DNA from: Choristoneura fumiferana
Taxonomy: Eukaryota > Arthropoda > Insecta > Lepidoptera > Tortricidae
Assembly: GCF_025370935.1 (NCBI RefSeq)
Contig: NC_133476.1
Span: 13,887,643 to 13,951,642 of the forward strand
Direction of reading: 5' to 3'
Length of the DNA: 64,000 nucleotides
Shown here: positions 24,387-36,180 of the stretch, piece after piece
Numbering within the stretch: position 1 is the first letter of the stretch
Layout: each line of letters opens with the position of its first letter
The notes under the pieces: generated by a model
Told to the model about the DNA's origin: nothing
Database searches by the model: none
Seen by the model: only the letters and a program-made list of their open reading frames with translations
Position numbers and translations under genes: made by a program

Positions 24387-27300
24387 TTACAAGTATTTTC
24401 CATACCAGTAGTGATCAAATGGTGAAAGCATTCTATGGCATCCACCCATATTGTTCTGGATAATATACTTCATTGTGTATTTGTTTTGATTGTTTTCTTC
24501 TTTCCATTTCGCCTCTGCTTCTTTTTTAATTATTATGTCTTGAGAAACTGCTTCAGCTTGAAATGGCAATCTTTCTGCCACAATCTTCAACATCGGCCAC
24601 ACCTGAAATAATAAAACAAAAATTGCACTTGATGATTAATTCAAATGTATGCAACTTTATTTATTAACAGACTTCAAAAAAAGGAGGCGGTTCTATGTTC
24701 CAATGTTTGTATTTTTTTTATGTATGTTCACCGATTACTCAGTCAATTGTGGACCGATTTTTAAAAATATTTTTTTAATCAAAAGGGTATTCTTCTGAGG
24801 TGGTCCCATTGTCACCAAGTCAAGATCTGATGATGGGATCCTAGGGAAATCGAGGGAAAACCTCAAATTTTATAGGCACACCTATGGCGATTTTGGCATC
24901 TTAGCATTAAGATAAGTATTTACATTCAGAAAGTATCATTTGGTAAACTGAACCTGATGAAGAAGACCGTGGATGACCAATGGAACTCATCAAAATTAAG
25001 TAATGCTTGCTCGTTTATAAACGATCATGATTAATATACCTAGATAAGCGAATAAGAAGGAGCTTTAAGTTTATGATTCTTTCAAACTGATCTGATGCTG
25101 AAGCCCGAAGGTAGGCAATGGAACTCTATTATAAAACAACATAACTAAGCTGTGTTTGGGCTTAATGGAATTGTTGTGAGATGTACTTGGGCTACGAATC
25201 ACTAAAAAGTGAGAAATAAAGAAAATTTTCAACAAAAAAGTAAAACCTCCAGACTCCAAAAAAATAACAAAAAATGGAACCAACTACAAAACCCTCGAAA
25301 ATATTTTTCTAGGTACCTACTAGGTCGAAGTTGGTGACTCAGCACAACTTAGCAGGATGGATTGAAACCCATAGTAGGTGAAGTAGAAAAATATTGTTCC
25401 ATTCCTGCTGGCTCGTGCTGAGGCACCGACTTCGAGCTAGTAGGTACCTACAAAAATATTTTCAAGTAGCTGGTTCCATTTTTTGTTGTTTTTTTTATTT
25501 TTTTGGAGTCGGTTTTACTTTTTTGTTAAAAAAAATTGTTTTGAAGAATTAATTTATCAATCATCCCCATCTTGTGGGAATTTAGAAAAATCCCTTATAC
25601 TAGTTCCAATCGTTTATTTAATTTTTGACAGCTCGAGTACTAATTAAAATAGTGATGCCCTGATGCGTTACCGATTCGATTTCTTTTAACAATTTATTTC
25701 ATGCCTGAAGAAGTTTTAATTGATTTAACACATTCATATTTTATTTGTGTTCAACATTTTGCATTGTTTTATAAACATTCACAGGTGTTTATGTTACTTT
25801 ATCTTATATATTAAAAGAGCTGAAAAGCCGTGGTGGCCAAGTGGTTAGAAAAGCCGTGGTGGCCGAGTGGTTAAACCTACGGCCTCTCAAGCAGAGGATC
25901 GTGGGTTCAAACCCCGGCTTGCACCTCTGAGTTTTTCGAAATTCATGTGCGGAATTACATTTGATATTTACCACAAGCTTTACGGTAAAGGAAAACATCG
26001 TGACGAAACCTGCACAACAAACCTGCGAAGCAATTCAACTTCAACGGAGTGTGTGAAGTTCCCAATCCGCACTGGGCCCGAGTGGGAACTGCTGCCCAAG
26101 CCCTCTCATTCTGAGAGGAGGCCTGTGCCCTGCAGTGGGACGTATATAGGCTGGGATGATATATTAAAATAAACCATTTATGTTAAGTTAATATGTTTAT
26201 CACTTCTCATGGTAATTTAGTAATTTTGTCAATTATGAAGCAGCAACACTGGACGCGGCAGCAACGCCAGTTTGTTGTCACTCACAACGGGACGCCCACG
26301 CCCGTGGTAGGTATAATTAAAAATAGTATTACAGTGCCTATTTTAGTTGTTTTTACTTTTGAATCCCTAAAGGCATATGTATGTATATGGAATGTGCTCG
26401 GAACTCAGACTTGAGGAGAAGGGTACTTGGGGGCTTGGGCCCCATGCACAATGGCCAGGTCAATTGTTGGCTCTCAGAGCCAGCATCTGACAAAGCCATT
26501 TGCATTTACCAATTTTTTTATATGTCCCTTGCGTAGGAAAAATGAGTGAGCACCCATGAGGCTGACATGATCACCTGGAGTGTTCAAAGCCTCAAGAAAA
26601 AAAGAAAAAAGAAATATTCATTCTGAGAGGAGGCCTGTGCCCAGCAGTGGGACGTATATAGCCTGGGATTATTATTATTTATTATTTTTAAATGATTTTG
26701 ATATAAAATATAATCACAATAATTTTAAATCTATGTTTTATTTATAAAATCGATTTACTTCAAAACGGTTTTTATAGTCTATGGTCATTCATTATGAATG
26801 GCACACCACTAAGTGGGCAGTGCTCATCCATGAAGTACGGTATTCTCTGTAGTACATTGTACCGAAAATTATTGTTAAACTTCACGTGCGTGATCTGTCA
26901 AAAGTTAAATAGACAATTGGAACGACTATAACTTCACCTTCACTGGACCCTGATATGCATGTCATGTTTACGTCTCTAGTTTTAGTGGTTTAGGCTGTTT
27001 ATTGTCTCTCAATCAGTCAGTCACTTTATTCTTTTATAGGTATAGACAATTATAGTTAAATAAAATTAAAATTTTAATGTAAGTGATGCATGAGGGGCTG
27101 TATTTCATTTTTCATTTTTATGCTAAACTCTAAAACTTATTTTTACTAAACAGCTTCAAATATGTTTTTTGTACAACAAAAATGCAAAAAAAATAATATG
27201 AATTACCTCTGCATATTCACATTTGCCTGCAACCTCTAGTATGACCCGTCCAGCTTTGATAGGGGTGACGTAATGGTCAATGGCACCTTTTCCACCTCCC

Positions 27301-28033
27301 ATTCTCTGCCCTTGGCCTTTCTTAGTCACTGGCTGCCAGGGAGGATCTATTCTCCAAATAGCATACATTCTCTTCATGTCTAATTTGCGAGCCACAACCA
27401 AACGCGCCATTTCAAAGTGTTCATGTCGCATTCTACCTCCTCCTGTTGCCTGAAAGTATCGGAAAAAGTAAACATTATAAATTATACTCAAGTCAGTAAA
27501 TTACGAAAAACAGTTCCAGTTATTTTACTATTTCTTCAATAGTGCGGTATTCACTTAGTATAATAGTTATATACCTAAATGAAAGTATAAAGCACCTATT
27601 AAAGAACTTACAATGACTCCATATTGTTTCAACTGCAGAGTGTTGTGTAAGAGCTCAGGGCCTCTCATATATCTCAACCTTTTCTGCATTTTGGGTGGCT
27701 TTAAGTTAGCGGGATATGTAGGCACCTTTTCTAGAGGACGAAGCCTCTGACGTTCGGGTATTTCAATATCTAAAAGGTTAAAAATATTTAGTAAACGATT
27801 ATGGATACTTTTAAGAATGTAGTGGCTAATACTTATACTTACGATCATAGTTTTTTGGTGGAGGAAAGTATTTTATTCCAGCTACACTCGTCAATTGCAG
27901 TCCGTTTGTTCGCAGAAGGGCTGGAAATATTTAAATGAATGAGTTAGGCTTACGCTACCACTAAAGTAAAAGGATATGAGATAAGTCTTGTTTTTTTACC
28001 AAGTGAAATACCCAATGTTTGTTTCGAAATCAT
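24387..28033 (-). CDS. mRpL16: Mitochondrial large-subunit ribosomal protein bL16m
   Basis: This is the mitochondrial L16 protein, which lies at the tRNA-binding face of the large mitoribosomal subunit. Five minus-strand exons join in frame: 28033-28000, 27920-27843, 27769-27612, 27449-27207 and 24602-24387 (TAA). They give 729 nt, 242 residues. The start MISKQTLGISLALL is a plausible mitochondrial targeting sequence. The diagnostic core is QYGVIATGGGRMRHEHFEMA, then the WRIDPPWQPVTKKGQGQRMG block, then GGKGAIDHYVTPIKAGRVIL. The C-terminus is AERLPFQAEAVSQ. Length and motif order fit the family (about 250 residues). The last intron is 2.6 kb and packed with repeats, unlike the other short introns. 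The start lies head to head with TMEM17. Confidence 0.96.
24667..24990 (+). repeat. Dispersed repeat, GACTTCAAAAAAAGGAGG family
   Basis: The copy starts ACTTCAAAAAAAGGAGGCGG and runs through ATTGTGGACCGATTTTTAAA, a GTCACCAAGTCA block and GGAAATCGAGGG with CTCAAATTTT. The same blocks in the same order occur at about 33010-33240 inside the second Helitron-like element. A non-coding lepidopteran repeat. Confidence 0.65.
25233..25527. mobile_element. Large inverted-repeat element
   Basis: The left arm (AAAAAGTAAAAC, CAGACTCCAAAAAAATAAC, AAAAATGGAACCA, then TAGGTACCTACTAGGTCGAAG) pairs with the right arm (CTTCGAGCTAGTAGGTACCTA, TGGTTCCATTTTTTG, TTTTTTGGAGTCGG, TTTTACTTTTTT). The loop is about 70 bp. 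The structure would be a strong hairpin within the mRpL16 intron. Confidence 0.7.
25823..26168 (+). mobile_element. tRNA-derived SINE with duplicated A box
   Basis: The head has a pol III A box (TGGCCGAGTGGTTA) and B box (GGGTTCAAACCCC), tRNA-like spacing and a GCAGAGGATC middle. The body continues with TTTACGGTAAAGGAAAACATC and the tail with GAGAGGAGGCCTGTGCCC, CAGTGGGACGTATATAGGC and TGGGATGAT. The first 26 bp, including the A box, are present twice in tandem (25823 and 25849). Two more copies of the tail alone occur at about 26620 and 30590. Confidence 0.85.
26620..26690 (+). repeat. SINE tail fragment
   Basis: CATTCTGAGAGGAGGCCTGT to GGGACGTATATAGCCTGGGA, ending in an ATT run, matches the 3' end of the SINE at 25823-26168. 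The tRNA-like head is absent. Confidence 0.8.
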
Positions 28034-28648
28034 TGTAGAAGAGTACGATATTTATTGTATCGTATTTCCAAATTATTGTCTTCAATTTCTAAACATGACA
28101 AAAAAAACTATACCTAACCCAAACCTAACCCTACTTTTGAATCGGAACAGAACAGAGGAAACGTCAATCACAATGTCAGTATTGTCAGTCAATGTTTTGA
28201 TTTATGTCCCCCCCCCCTCGCTGGAAATGGCTAAGGAGTCTTAGTCCATACTGTCTCATCTTTTATCAAAAGCCCAAATTTTATTAAAATGCCGGTTGAC
28301 ACTTTTTATTATAGTACTATTTATTTCATATCTGATTTTTTTCCTTCACTTTTTCATTTTAAAACTACCTTTAAATATTTTAGCGGAATTTGTATTGCTA
28401 GCCTAATATATTTTCTTTTTAATAAATTGGAAAGCTATTTAAGACAATGTTAAAAACGACAGTTGAATCGTAGTCAAAGAAGTGACAAGAAAGATATTCT
28501 TTGTTTGGCGCGTATGTTTGTTTTGTTTACATTTACTTCAAGAGAGCGTTGCGAATGGAAACGAGAAAAATAAATTATTAAACCGGGTGTTTAGATTGAT
28601 TAGAAGTATATTTATTTATGTAATCTGCTTTGCTATAATATCAGTATA
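28034..28648. promoter_or_regulatory. Shared bidirectional promoter region of mRpL16 and TMEM17
   Basis: The start codons of mRpL16 (minus) and TMEM17 (plus) are 615 bp apart in divergent orientation, with no repeat element recognised between them. The interval has a 13-base C run near 28210 and no convincing TATA box near either start. Common control is possible but the 5' ends are unknown. Confidence 0.5.
28548..28562 (+). promoter_or_regulatory. Candidate RFX X-box upstream of TMEM17
   Basis: The sequence GTTGCG-AAT-GGAAAC matches the RFX X-box pattern (RYYNYY, short spacer, RRNRAC) at 5 of 6 positions in the left half and all 6 in the right half. It ends 87 bp before the TMEM17 ATG, the usual distance for X-boxes of ciliary genes. 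RFX factors drive transition-zone genes in worms and flies, so the site fits the gene. One mismatch and a 3-base spacer keep this tentative. Confidence 0.4.
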
Positions 28649-29911
28649 ATGCTTCAACTTCAAAAATGTTTATTTCTCAATGTTTACCTTTATCTTGTAT
28701 GGGTAGTTGTTGTGGGTTTTTTCCTTTACGTTAAGGTGAATAAAATGCCGTCGTCGCTTTTTTATGGTGTGACTACGAGTGCTGCTCTTTTTTAACTGTA
28801 TACACTCGTTACACCTGTTTTATCTTTATTTTCAGCTTGACTTATTGGGGCATCTAACAAGATATTTATCTTTAACCGTTTACGCTTTACTGGTTGTTAT
28901 AGAATTTGCAAGATTATATCTAGGACATTACGGAAATTTATCATGCCGAGTAAGTTGATCCGCAATATAAAAATTCAGCAGTGATTATTTTTATCAAATC
29001 AATTACCTTTACCACACCAGTACTTACAGATACGCGAGTTGAATGCAGAGCTCTGGAATGCGATAGTGTTGCGACCTTATTAGAATTAATGATGACGAAT
29101 TTATCGCCATACTGAAGGTACGTTGATAAATTTGTAAAAGAAATGTTATTTTAATTTTCAAATTTTATTATTTTTTTCACTTTCGCGCTTTAAGCATAAA
29201 TATGTATATAAATAGGACTTAGCACCTAACCTTTTATTTATTTCATCCATCGTAGTCTCAACGTGACTCAACACGATGTATGTAACTCGATTTAGCCGTC
29301 AACAAAAAAAAAACGGAAACGGACTCGGATCAGTCATTAAATAAGTTATTATATTATACGGGATGCAACATGAGTTAACGTGATCGATATGTGTATGACA
29401 GCTATCATGGACAGCACTACACTAAAGGGGACTGAGGCGAGGCGTGTGGATAGCGGTGGGAGAGGCTCCCGCTCTTTACCTCAGGCCCGACTGCATTCAA
29501 CTCGCACGCTATCTGTAGGACATTATTAATGCCGATTAATTGATATTGATAATTGCTGATTCAACAAGTGCATTTGTCTTAGGGTATGTTTAATAGATAA
29601 TAAGTAATCCATATTTTTTCATTATTTTACAAAATACTTAATTTGTTTTACATAATTTAGTTACACAATCATCCTATTTTCAGGTACCTGAACTAGCAGG
29701 GTTCCTAATGCTGTCAGTGTTGATGCAGATGCCTCTTGTTAGTTTTTTTCTTTTTAATACTTACTTGCTCAGTACACCTACAGAACTCATTCTTCATTCA
29801 ACCTTATTCTTACTGACTATGTCTGAAATTGTATTAAGCTTCATAGCTGTAAAAAGAGCATCATCTCTGGCCAAGAGTATTTATCTGAAGTGCACCAAAG
29901 ACAAGAAATAA
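28649..29911 (+). CDS. TMEM17: TMEM17-like ciliary transition zone membrane protein
   Basis: TMEM17 belongs to the MKS module at the ciliary transition zone, which controls entry of membrane proteins into cilia. In insects this matters in sensory neurons and sperm. Three exons join in frame: 28649-28735, 28836-28949 and 29684-29911 (TAA), 142 residues. There are four hydrophobic segments: YLYLVWVVVVGFFLYV, LSLTVYALLVVIEFA, GFLMLSVLMQMPLVSFFLF and a last one around LFLLTMSEIVLSFIAV. The family signature is ARLYLGHYGNLSCR followed directly by VPELAGF across the second intron, as in vertebrate TMEM17. The N-terminus is shorter than the vertebrate protein (about 198 residues). TMEM216 is the closest alternative but lacks VPELAGF. 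I chose the first in-frame ATG of the hydrophobic N-terminal exon. Confidence 0.88.
28950..29683 (+). other. TMEM17 second intron
   Basis: Bounded by GTAAGT and TTTTCAG. It contains a GC-richer patch at 29420-29515 of unknown nature and no recognised repeat. Confidence 0.5.
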
Positions 29912-30585
29912 GACATAATACTGCTATTCATTATTGTAATACTTAAGTATTGTTTTACTTATTGTATCAAAGTGTAATAAATAAGTGAAATATTAGGTAA
30001 GTAATAATATCACAACCAAGAAAATAATGAAATATTTATTATCTTACATGGAACATTCACAGCTCTGCTCATACAAAATTAATTTATAAGTATTCAAGGA
30101 TTAAATAACTAGTAAAATTTTGATGGTTTCGCAATAATACGTTTTTTTTTTTTACTTATTTATAATATTTTTGGTTTTCTTTATTTTGACTCTATTCTTA
30201 CAATCATAACTACATGTGACTGTGACTTGTGCTTTTTGTCAGGATAGTGCAAATCCACTTATCTTTCATAACACATAGTTATTATTTAATATACCTATGT
30301 TTTATTTCAAATAAAGAGTACTAATTGGAAATTAAATTACAAAATTTATCAGATATGTGGTATTATCCAATGCTAGTTAGTTATGCATATTTGCACTATC
30401 CCCAACGCAATCAAAAAAAGCTCATAGGTACAGATTTATTCTAAAATTGGAACTAAAATGATTTCAACATATCTAACAACATCTATGTACCTAATTAGTA
30501 TGCTAGGCAGTAGGTACAGCGATTATTTAGCCTAAAATAGCATAATGTTTCATTAGGGGCCTGTTTTAACAAATAATATGTATGT

Positions 30586-30660
30586 ATGTTCTGAGAGGAG
30601 GCCTGTGCCCTGCAGTGGAACGTATATACGCTGGGATGATGATGATGATGATGATGATGT
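30586..30660 (+). repeat. SINE tail fragment with (GAT)n
   Basis: TCTGAGAGGAGGCCTGTGCC to GGAACGTATATACGCTGGGA plus seven or eight GAT units repeats the 3' end of the SINE at 25823-26168. Head and body are missing, as expected for 5' truncation during retrotransposition. Confidence 0.8.
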
Positions 30661-31065
30661 AGTGTCCCCTTCTCTTGCTGCTATCAGCAAAAAGTTTAAA
30701 ATATGACTCATGTTTTCTTATTTGTGATAGGCACAAACAGGCAAGCATAACATCAGATGGTATTTGATCATTGGCACCCATAGACACTCATAATACCAAA
30801 GGATTTGCAAATATAATAATAACTAACAAAAATAGAATGCTAATTAAGTGTGATTACCCCCAACTGTCTTACTTTCCATGCCTGAACACAACAGTGCACT
30901 AGTGCTTAGCAGTTAGCACATTCGCGACCATACCTACAATGTGTGGCCCAGAACCGGGGATAATATTAAAAACAGCGGCTCTATAGACCATAGGTAATCG
31001 GATCATAATGGTCCCACTTAATTAAAACCAAAATTTAACTTTTGTTTTTTTTTCTAACAAACTTA

Positions 31066-31253
31066 ATCGTAAATTCAATGTACGCCATCCTAGAACCCAA
31101 CTGACTTCGCCTGTCACGCTACAAATATCAAACATTTTGCTTTACATTGCTTCTTCGAATAAAATTTAAAGTGTAATAAAAATTAAAAACGAATTATTTT
31201 AAAAAGTCGCTGAACTAATGTTGTCGAGTTTGACGAGTACGATCTACGTTATA
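31066..31253 (+). repeat. Half copy of the 48010-48407 element
   Basis: About 190 bp from GTACGCCATCCTAGAACCCA through TGTCACGCTACAAATATCAA to AAGTCGCTGAACTAATGTTG and TGACGAG closely parallels the right part of the element at 48010-48407. The left terminal repeat is absent, so the copy is truncated. Confidence 0.8.
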
Positions 31254-31419
31254 ATTATTTGCCCCTGTTACAGGCCATACATATCGCTAAACACAGTCTT
31301 TAGCAGTTTTTTCGCTTTTTTAGCGAAAATGCTTATGAATCAAGAACCCAACTACACGGCAAGTAAGAATGGGCAGTGATCTGGATTGACCTTGAACAAA
31401 ATTCTATAAATTATTCTCA

Positions 31420-34065
31420 TCTATATATATAAAAGGCAAAAGTGATTGACTGATGTATCAACGCACAGCCCAAACCGCTGGTTCTAGGGATTTCAAATAA
31501 GAAAGGATTTTTCAAAATTCACCCTCTAAGGGGGTGAAATGGGGGTCCAAAGTTAGTATGGGGAAACAAGATTAGTAAGACTATTTTATTCGAAACTTCA
31601 CAGGAGTATTCTTAACATCAAATAAGTAAACACGTGTTTCAGGTTTTTTGAGAATTCAACCCCTGAAAGGGGGTAATGTGGTGACAAAGTCAATCGAAAA
31701 TCAATCGTTGATATTTCAACGCACAGCCCAAACCACTGGACCTAGAGACTTGAAATTTTGCACATAGATACCTTATACAATGTAGGCATCCACTAAGGAA
31801 GGATTTTTGGAAATTCTAACGGTAACGGGAAAGAACGGGATTTATATATTCGATTCCGAGTAACCCTATCTCAGTAACTGTAATAACTAGACTTCAAATT
31901 TGATTCACAAGTAGGTATTACATAAATTTAAACATCGATTTCAGGATTTTTGGAAATTCCCAAGGGATAAGGAAAAAACGGGATTTATATATTCAGTTTA
32001 ACTGAATTCTATGAACTATAATTACTAGACTTCAAATTTGGCATAGAAGTAGGTGATTATAATAGTAAAAAACAGTTTTAAGGAATTTGGGAAATTCCCA
32101 CGGGATAAGGCAAAAACGGGACTTATATTCAGTTTAACGGGATCGATTTTTCATTTTACTGATCCTAGAAAACTGATATTTTGCATATAGGTTCCTTGAG
32201 GAGTATAGGGGAAGACTACAAAAGGATTTCCCGAAGTTCTGACGGGAACGGGAAAAATGGGATTTTTCGTTTTACTGGTCGCAGAAGTCTGCAATTTGGC
32301 ATGTAAGTTGCTTGAGAAGTGAAGAAAACCATTAAGAAATAATTTCCCGAAATTCCCACGGAAAAGGGAAAAAAAACAGGATCTTTCATTTTAATGGTCC
32401 TAGAAAGCTGAAATTCGGCATGTAGGTTGCTTGGGGATTGTAGAAGAGCGTTAAGAGAGGACTTTCCAAAATTCCAACGGGAACGGGAAAATACGAGATT
32501 TTTCGTTTTACTGATCGTAGAAAACTCAAATTTGGCATTTAGGTTCCTTGGGGAGGCGTGTAGGGGAGCACTACAAAAGGATTTCCCGAAATTCTGACGT
32601 TAACGGGAAAAAACAGGATTTATCGTTAGTATTATTGCAGTTTTACATTAAATAGCATTAGTATTATTGTGGAACCGTTAAGAGATAATTTGCCGAAATT
32701 CTCACGGGAAAGGGAAAAAATGGGACTTTTCGTTTTACTGGTAGAAAGCTGAAATTTGGCAATGTAGAGGAGCACTGAGAGAGGACTGTCCAAAATTCAC
32801 ACGAGAACAGGGAAAAACGGGATTTTTCTTTTTACTGGTCGTAGATAGCTGAAACTTGGCAAGTGTGTTCCTTGGGGAGTGTAGGGGAGCATTAACAGAG
32901 CATTTCCCGAAATTCTTATGGGAACGGGAAAAAACAGGATTTTGCGTTTTACTGGTTGTAGAAAGTTAAAATTTCAAAATTCAAAAGTTTATACTGCACG
33001 TACGCTGCAAAAAGCAAAAAAATGAGGAGGTTATGCATCCCGTTATATATATATTTATTTATGTTTGTTCCCCGATTTCTCGCTAAATTGTGGACCGATT
33101 TTTTAAATAATTTTTTATTCGAAATAATATCTACTCCTGAGATAGTCCCATCGTCACCAAATCAGAATCTGATGACGGAATTTCAGGGAAATCGAGGGCA
33201 ACCCTCAAATTTTGTAGGCACGCATTACGGTTTTTATATAATTATCTCGAGTTATTTAAGTATTTGCGTCTGACAGACATCATCTCATGTTGATGAGCTG
33301 ATGATGGAAGGTTAAACTCCTTAACGGTTAGGAGTTAGAGGAAGTTTCTTTAAACATCATATGCACGTATAGGTAGACCTTTAGTTGTATTCTTTCTGGT
33401 TATTCAGGTGAGCTGATGATGGAAGGTATAACTCCTTAACGGTTAGAAGGACACATTAAGTACCTACGCCAAACCAATCAACTCATTACGTAACAAAATT
33501 TATCCATACCTGTAAAACAGTATACTGTGACGGGACAGGCTGACAGACCTGAATTTGGCACACATGTAGATAAAGTATCATAGGAGTGCACTAAGTAAGG
33601 TTTTTTTGAAATTCCCATGGGAAACGGAAATATTTAACTTTGTCTGCTTCTTGGTTGTTTGGGGAATCTCTGGATAAACTGAGCGGATTTAAAAAAAAAC
33701 TATTAGTAAAATCTTTTTAAAAATCGATACCTGAAATAATAGAAGCCTGTGTCAATTCAATCGCGGACAGTGTGGTTTTCTCTTGAATTCACTTTATCCT
33801 GCGGGAACAATCCTATGCCGCGAGGTACGAAGTCGCGGGCAAAAGAAGCACGTGGGTTTTCTAAAATTACACCCCTGACGTAAAGATGTGAAACAGGGGT
33901 TCAAAGTTTAACGAATTATGATCATCTAGGTTGATTTATAAATTCAAAAATTTGCAAATATAATCCTCCGAAAAATTAATTATGATACGAAAATAAAGAT
34001 CATAGAAAGTAAATGATCTGTGTAACCCCAAATTTAACGCGAGCGAAGCCGCGGGCAACAGCTAG
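31420..34065 (+). mobile_element. Helitron-like element with internal minisatellite
   Basis: The element begins TCTATATATATAAAA after an A, and ends GCGAAGCCGCGGGCAACAG then CTAG before a T. This is the 5'-TC...CTAG-3' layout with A/T insertion site expected of Helitrons, with a GC-rich motif shortly before the 3' end. The interior (about 31760-32960) is a degenerate array of units near 120 bp, each with GAAATTCCCACGGGA-like, ACGGGA and GCTGAAATTTGGCA-like blocks. A GACTTCAAAAAAAGGAGG-family repeat occupies about 33003-33420. No helicase gene is present. Confidence 0.7.
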
Positions 34066-34401
34066 TATTGTATAAAAATATAAGGCCTATTGTCCACATA
34101 GACCACATCATAGATATTCTCATTTGATGTTTTAGTGCAGCTTGCATCCTGCATTGAGATGACACCGATTCTGCGGTGACGCAAAAATAATTTGCATGTG
34201 TCACAAAGATACAGCCTCTGCAATGGAAGAGTTGCTGAAGGTCAAGTAAACTTTAAGGAGGTGGACAAGTTTAAAATGGTCAAAAATCACATATGAAGTA
34301 TCTTTAAAGCTTAACAGGAGATCACCTTCTTACTACACAATACTCACACACCACACTAATTAAATATTGTACTAAAGTAGAATGTTCTAAAGTAAAACAT
34401 C

Positions 34402-34799
34402 AATGAGGGCTATCGTTTTTTGTCTCACTAGATGGCGCACTGTTGCGTGAGGTTTTTAAGTATGGCTTTCAAAGTCTGTTATTACGGGCGTGAAAACAAA
34501 GTTTAGATTAAAATCATATTTAATACACCTTAAAACCGTACCATAAAAATATCGAGCAAGCCACAGTGTTCCATAGTCCCCGTTTTGTTCGGAAAAAAGG
34601 GAGGACAAAGGTTTCCGAAAGACAAAACTGTCTCAAAACACAGACATTCATTGCCCCGGAACGCATATTTGCCATAATTAATTTCAGTTATTGCAAAAAT
34701 TCACAAAATTATTCAAATTATAAATAAACCCGCGTAGCTCACTCAAAAACTATGAGATTTGACATTTCGGAGACCTCATAGCCCGCGATAGCCCTCATT
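34402..34799 (+). mobile_element. TIR element AATGAGGGCTATCG, copy 1 (398 bp)
   Basis: The termini AATGAGGGCTATCG and CGATAGCCCTCATT are perfect inverted repeats of 14 bp. The body matches copy 2 at 45481-45907 over nearly its whole length but in the opposite orientation. It lacks about 30 bp near its right end relative to copy 2. No target-site duplication is visible and there is no coding capacity. Confidence 0.85.
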
Positions 34800-36180
34800 G
34801 GCGGATATGCCACAGTCCTGCTCCTGCTCATCTTAGCACTATATTTGTGAATATGATACATTCTATAAATACAACACACAGCACCTTCTAACTTTCTACT
34901 ATCATTTTTCAATATATTTATCTTCTTACTTAATCACTTGCTATAAAACTAGGAAACTGGAATTTTAATTGTGTAAGTATCAATTTCTGCAAGGCCAACA
35001 TTATGCCACTTTTGGTAGTATTTGTACCTATATCATGCACACCATATAAATTCTTTTTAAAACTTTTGTGTAACAATACAGTTTCTCACGTCTTCTTACA
35101 TAGACCTGCACAAAAATTGTGAAGAATAGCGTCATAAAATACTGCCCTCACTAGAGCTTTTTACTGTATTTCTTCAATCAATAGATAAAAACAAAAAATG
35201 CTTTATTATTGTGATGTGCAAAATTAAATGTGCATTGATGCAGACTTTTACATTATAAGTACAAAATACTCATCAAGGCACTCAATTTAAATTGTGATTA
35301 TAAATCTATAATTACTACTTTTGGTACAGCAGTTTTTTGGCATTATTAATAAGGAATATTTTACAAACCAACTCTTAGGAATTCCTTTCATACAAAATAA
35401 CGGCAAATCAACAAATAAGATATAGGTGTATTATAGTTTAATACTCTTGAGCCTCTGTGTTATAATCTAGTAATAGTATGAGGATTTAATATACAGTCAA
35501 AATTAGACCATCAGGTTACAAATGTTAAAACTAGTAGTTGTAAATCGCAATGCTATTTATTACCATTTAATTAGAATCAAGCCCATTATTTGACTGAAAT
35601 GTAACTTAATCAAGGGTTACATAGGGTCATACAATGCCACAAGGCAAGGTTGTACTACAAATAATTTTATTTTTGTATTTCATTGCACTCATCTGTTTAG
35701 AAATTATAGTTAGAATTTTCACACCTCAGTCTGCCACAATGTTAAAACTTGGTAATACAGGAGTTGTGACAGAATGAGAGGTAGTACTCTATTTTAGAAG
35801 AATTACAAATTTTATATTTTTAAACAAGCATTTCTTGAATATTTAAGAATAAGAATAAGAAAAAAACTGTTATTGAGTTTTAGCTCGAGCAAAGCTCGCT
35901 TGCCCCGGTAATAATTAAATGATGAAAGATGCACTTTTTTATGCAACCCTGTGGCACTGTATGACACCACATGTAACTCATTATTAGGTTGTATTTCTCA
36001 AAGAATGTACAGGTGAAAAAAACTTTATAATATTGTGCTATATCAAGTATATTCGTTGTTATAACTGGTATTGATATAAATGATTTTGACTGTATATAAA
36101 ATCTAAAGCATAACATACAATAACTTATGGCCTCCAAGATTCAAGACAATGGCTCTTGACTAACTTGAAAAACTTGAATT
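34800..36180. other. AT-rich spacer downstream of GLTP
   Basis: No repeat or gene is recognised. Part may be the GLTP 3' UTR; TTTATT (AATAAA on the minus strand) occurs at several places, so the end of the mRNA cannot be fixed. The open frame 35880-36137 (minus) has no recognisable domain. Confidence 0.45.

Larger units (their letters stand above)
24603..27206 (-). other. Large repeat-filled intron of mRpL16
   Basis: This 2604-bp intron holds several elements listed separately: a GACTTCAAAAAAAGGAGG-family repeat, a large inverted repeat, a SINE and a SINE tail. The remainder is AT-rich. The short open frames on both strands here are SINE-derived or random. Confidence 0.7.
29912..31419. other. 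Intergenic spacer downstream of TMEM17
   Basis: An AATAAATAAG signal at about 29976 is a likely poly(A) site of TMEM17. The rest is AT-rich, with a SINE tail and a partial MITE listed separately. No gene was recognised. Confidence 0.5.

Noticed and set aside
25849..25922. Functional tRNA gene
   Set aside because: A and B boxes are present, but the acceptor arms do not pair properly and the sequence runs into a SINE body and tail, so it is a tRNA-derived SINE head.
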